Translations under genes and position numbers: made by a program
The notes under the pieces: model-generated
Told to the model about the DNA's origin: nothing
The model's input: the letters and a program-made list of their open reading frames with translations, nothing else
Databases searched by the model: none
Shown here: in pieces, positions 5,135 to 7,175 of the stretch
Numbering within the stretch: the first letter of the stretch is position 1
How the letters are laid out: each line of letters starts with the position of its first letter
Origin: Acidobacteriota bacterium
GTDB taxonomy: Bacteria; Planctomycetota; Phycisphaerae; WQYP01; JAJZKJ01
Direction: 5' to 3'
Assembly: GCA_021804195.1 (NCBI GenBank)
Contig: JAJZKJ010000106.1
Coordinates: 1-7,175, forward strand
DNA: 7,175 nt

Positions 5135-7175
5135 ATGGAACGTAACTTTCAAGCCAAGGGCGGATTTCGTAACCGTTCACGGGAAAAGATGGCAAAAATA
5201 GCCCCCAAGATTAGGAGTTCCCAGCCATATACGTCCGATTACCTGGCAGTACGCCTGCTTGCCAGCGCGGCAGCGATTGCCGTGGCATGTTGCCTATATC
5301 CGGCCAGCGCCGCGAGGGCGGATGATGTGGTGAACGCCCTGATCGGCGGCTCGCCCCCACAGGCATCTGCCGCCACGGATCACGTTCACAAACCCACGGC
5401 CATAACCCCTGCGCCCACCGCAGCAGCCTCCGCAAACCACGTGTTCCCTACCGCCGGGAGTACCCATCCCGCCACGCCCCGGTCGGCCGTCGTCCCCGCC
5501 GTCGACGACGGCTGGGCAATTCCGGTTAGTGCCATCCAATTGTCGTACGCCTCTGCGCTTCCCGGCCAGCCGCCACTGCCATCGCTGAATAGCGCGCCGC
5601 TCGTTCTTGGTCGCCTGCCCAGCGGCCTGGTCACACCTTGGGTCGTCGCTGCCCAAGGCTCGCGAATGTACCGCCCCGCTGTGCCACTGGTGCATACCAG
5701 TATCGAGTCCCTGAACACCGCCCACCACACTGCGTTAATTCACGCCAGCGCGATTAACGCCATTGAGCAGCAGTTAGTGGCTGTTCTCAACAAGCGAGGC
5801 CTCGCTGGAATTTGGATTACCGTGTCGCCCACGCAATTCCAAAACAACCGCAGCATCCGCAAACCCGGCAACACCACGCTCGATCTGATTATCCACACTA
5901 CCCAAATCGCAAGAGTGCAGACCATCGCTGAGGGTGGGCGATTCTCCGGCCAGAAGACCCGCCTCGACAACCCGCAACTGTCTTGGGTGCAAGCGGAATC
6001 GCCGCTGCAGCCCGCCACCACTCGGGTCACCGCCGAGCCGCTGCTCAATCGCCACGCCTTAGACGATTACATATATCAACTTGACCGCCAGCCGGGCCGC
6101 CAGGTTTCCGCCGCGATTTCGCCGTCCCACCTGCCCGGCGAGGTGGATCTGAAATATCTCGTCCACCAAAGCAAGCCTTGGACCGCATTCTTTCAACTGG
6201 CTAACACCGGCACCCCCTCTACCAATATCTGGCGGGAAACCTACGGCTTCACCAACACCGAGCTTACCGGCCACGACGACATCCTAAGCCTCAACTACTC
6301 TACGGCGGGATTCACCCGCGAAAATGATGTGAATATTTCCTATTCCGTCCCCATCCTCAATCCGGACCGGCTGCGCTTCCGCGTCTACGGCGGCTACGAC
6401 AGCTTTTCATCCTCCGATGTTGGCTTCCCCAACAACTCATTCAATGGCGACCAAAGCAACGTCGGCGGCGAGTTCATCCTTAACGTTTATCAGCACAACC
6501 GCTTCTTCCTCGACGCCCTGATGGGCCTGAAATACCAACATATCTTTGTGGACAACACGCTGCTGGCCACTACCAGCACGGGGGATCTCATCGAGCCCTA
6601 CATTGGCCTGCACGCCGAACGCTATTCCCCCACCAACCAATTCACCGCTGATGCCACAGTGCTCGGCAACGCCACCACCGACTCCGAAGCCACCATGGCA
6701 AACCTCGGCCGCCCCGACGTCAACCGCAATTGGGTGATCCTGCAGGGATCGGCCACCGACGCTTTTTACCTGGAGCCGCTGCTGGATCCGTCGGCCTACC
6801 GTGCCGGCAAAGGCACCTTGGCCAACCAGATAGTCCTTTCCGTGCAAGGCCAGGAAGCGTTCAACTACCGGCTGATTCCCGAAGAAGAATCGATCGCCGG
6901 CGGCCTGTACACCGTCCGCGGCTACCCGGAAGCCGCTGTCGCCGGAGATTCCGTCGCCGTCGAAAGTTTTGAATATCGCCTGCACATCCCCCAGTTGTTT
7001 CCCGTCAACCCAAAACCGCCTACCCTTTTCGGCTCGCCATTCCGCGTCGCCCCGCAGCAACCCGACGGCCCCACAGACTGGGATTGGATTCTCAAATACT
7101 TTCTTGATGTCGGCGAGGTGAACAACAGCCACGCCCTGTCTTACGAGCGTAACGCCGTTCTGGGGGGCCCCGGCC
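5135..7175 (+). CDS. ShlB/FhaC/HecB (TpsB) family two-partner secretion outer-membrane transporter, 3' end outside window
   Basis: An uninterrupted frame of 680 codons runs off the window. The N-terminus is basic, followed by a hydrophobic stretch (about 36-55) and an Ala-rich cleavage region (PASAARA, 56-62), so it is probably a secreted precursor with an unusually long signal peptide. Residues about 63-130 form a Pro/Ala/Thr-rich linker. A POTRA-like region follows (about 140-270, including AIEQQLVAVLNKRGLAGIWI from 209). Then LDDYIYQLDRQPGRQV (309-324), the NTGT motif (357-360) and beta-barrel strands follow. VRGYPEAAVAGD begins at 594, the hallmark TpsB/Omp85 conserved loop. FhaC and ShlB are about 560-580 residues; the extra length here is N-terminal. 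Such proteins pass a TpsA exoprotein across the outer membrane; none is visible here, so it should lie downstream. Sequence style resembles planctomycete members. Only the last barrel strands are missing. Confidence 0.9.
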   Translation, partial: MERNFQAKGGFRNRSREKMAKIAPKIRSSQPYTSDYLAVRLLASAAAIAVACCLYPASAARADDVVNALIGGSPPQASAATDHVHKPTAITPAPTAAASANHVFPTAGSTHPATPRSAVVPAVDDGWAIPVSAIQLSYASALPGQPPLPSLNSAPLVLGRLPSGLVTPWVVAAQGSRMYRPAVPLVHTSIESLNTAHHTALIHASAINAIEQQLVAVLNKRGLAGIWITVSPTQFQNNRSIRKPGNTTLDLIIHTTQIARVQTIAEGGRFSGQKTRLDNPQLSWVQAESPLQPATTRVTAEPLLNRHALDDYIYQLDRQPGRQVSAAISPSHLPGEVDLKYLVHQSKPWTAFFQLANTGTPSTNIWRETYGFTNTELTGHDDILSLNYSTAGFTRENDVNISYSVPILNPDRLRFRVYGGYDSFSSSDVGFPNNSFNGDQSNVGGEFILNVYQHNRFFLDALMGLKYQHIFVDNTLLATTSTGDLIEPYIGLHAERYSPTNQFTADATVLGNATTDSEATMANLGRPDVNRNWVILQGSATDAFYLEPLLDPSAYRAGKGTLANQIVLSVQGQEAFNYRLIPEEESIAGGLYTVRGYPEAAVAGDSVAVESFEYRLHIPQLFPVNPKPPTLFGSPFRVAPQQPDGPTDWDWILKYFLDVGEVNNSHALSYERNAVLGGPG

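Noticed and set aside
4804..5145. 113-codon plus-strand open frame overlapping the TpsB start
   Set aside because: It spans the promoter candidate, lacks a ribosome-binding site and any family resemblance, and ends just inside the TpsB gene in another frame.
6437..7132. 231-codon minus-strand open frame over the TpsB barrel
   Set aside because: The plus frame contains the conserved NTGT and VRGY motifs and is open for 680 codons, so the minus frame is a shadow.
1..7175. CRISPR arrays, insertion sequences, tRNA genes
   Set aside because: I found no regularly spaced repeats, transposase motifs, terminal inverted repeats with target duplications, or cloverleaf sequences.

Overview
The window looks like Planctomycetota (possibly Phycisphaerae). 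This rests mainly on the C-terminal gene, whose product closely resembles the large two-partner-secretion (TpsB) outer-membrane proteins I associate with that phylum, and on an MCE protein with a long helical tail. The call is from memory of family patterns, not from a search. DNA is moderately GC-rich, with a Gram-negative-type envelope gene content.

Bases 1-2153 (+ strand) hold the end of an Mla-type lipid-transport operon in the order mlaE (C-terminus only), mlaF (ATPase) and mlaD (MCE substrate-binding protein). The genes are 6 and 11 bp apart. Together they would form an inner-membrane ABC complex moving phospholipids between inner and outer membranes. The mlaE fragment carries an 11-G homopolymer at which the conserved reading frame appears to shift. 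No mlaC or mlaB follows.

Bases 2154-2327 are a convergent intergenic gap with a 12-bp inverted repeat. Bases 2328-4070 (- strand) encode a 580-residue protein with an N-terminal Cro/C1-type helix-turn-helix and a long helical, TPR-like remainder, probably a transcriptional regulator.

Bases 4071-5134 lie between divergent genes. I see no convincing long gene there, but there is much structure. On the minus strand there is a promoter with a perfect 8-bp-arm palindrome in its spacer, then a structured leader ending in a terminator-like hairpin, then two tiny ORFs coupled by an ATGA overlap that lead into the regulator. On the plus strand there is an orphan intrinsic-terminator candidate, then a promoter with its own small inverted repeat and a leader of about 220 nt.

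Bases 5135-7175 (+ strand) encode a TpsB/FhaC/ShlB-type secretion transporter that runs off the window without a stop. It has a signal peptide, a Pro/Ala-rich linker, a POTRA region and most of a beta-barrel with the VRGY motif. The partner exoprotein (TpsA) would be expected nearby outside the window. The regulator and the TpsB gene share the divergent control region, so the regulator may control the secretion locus.
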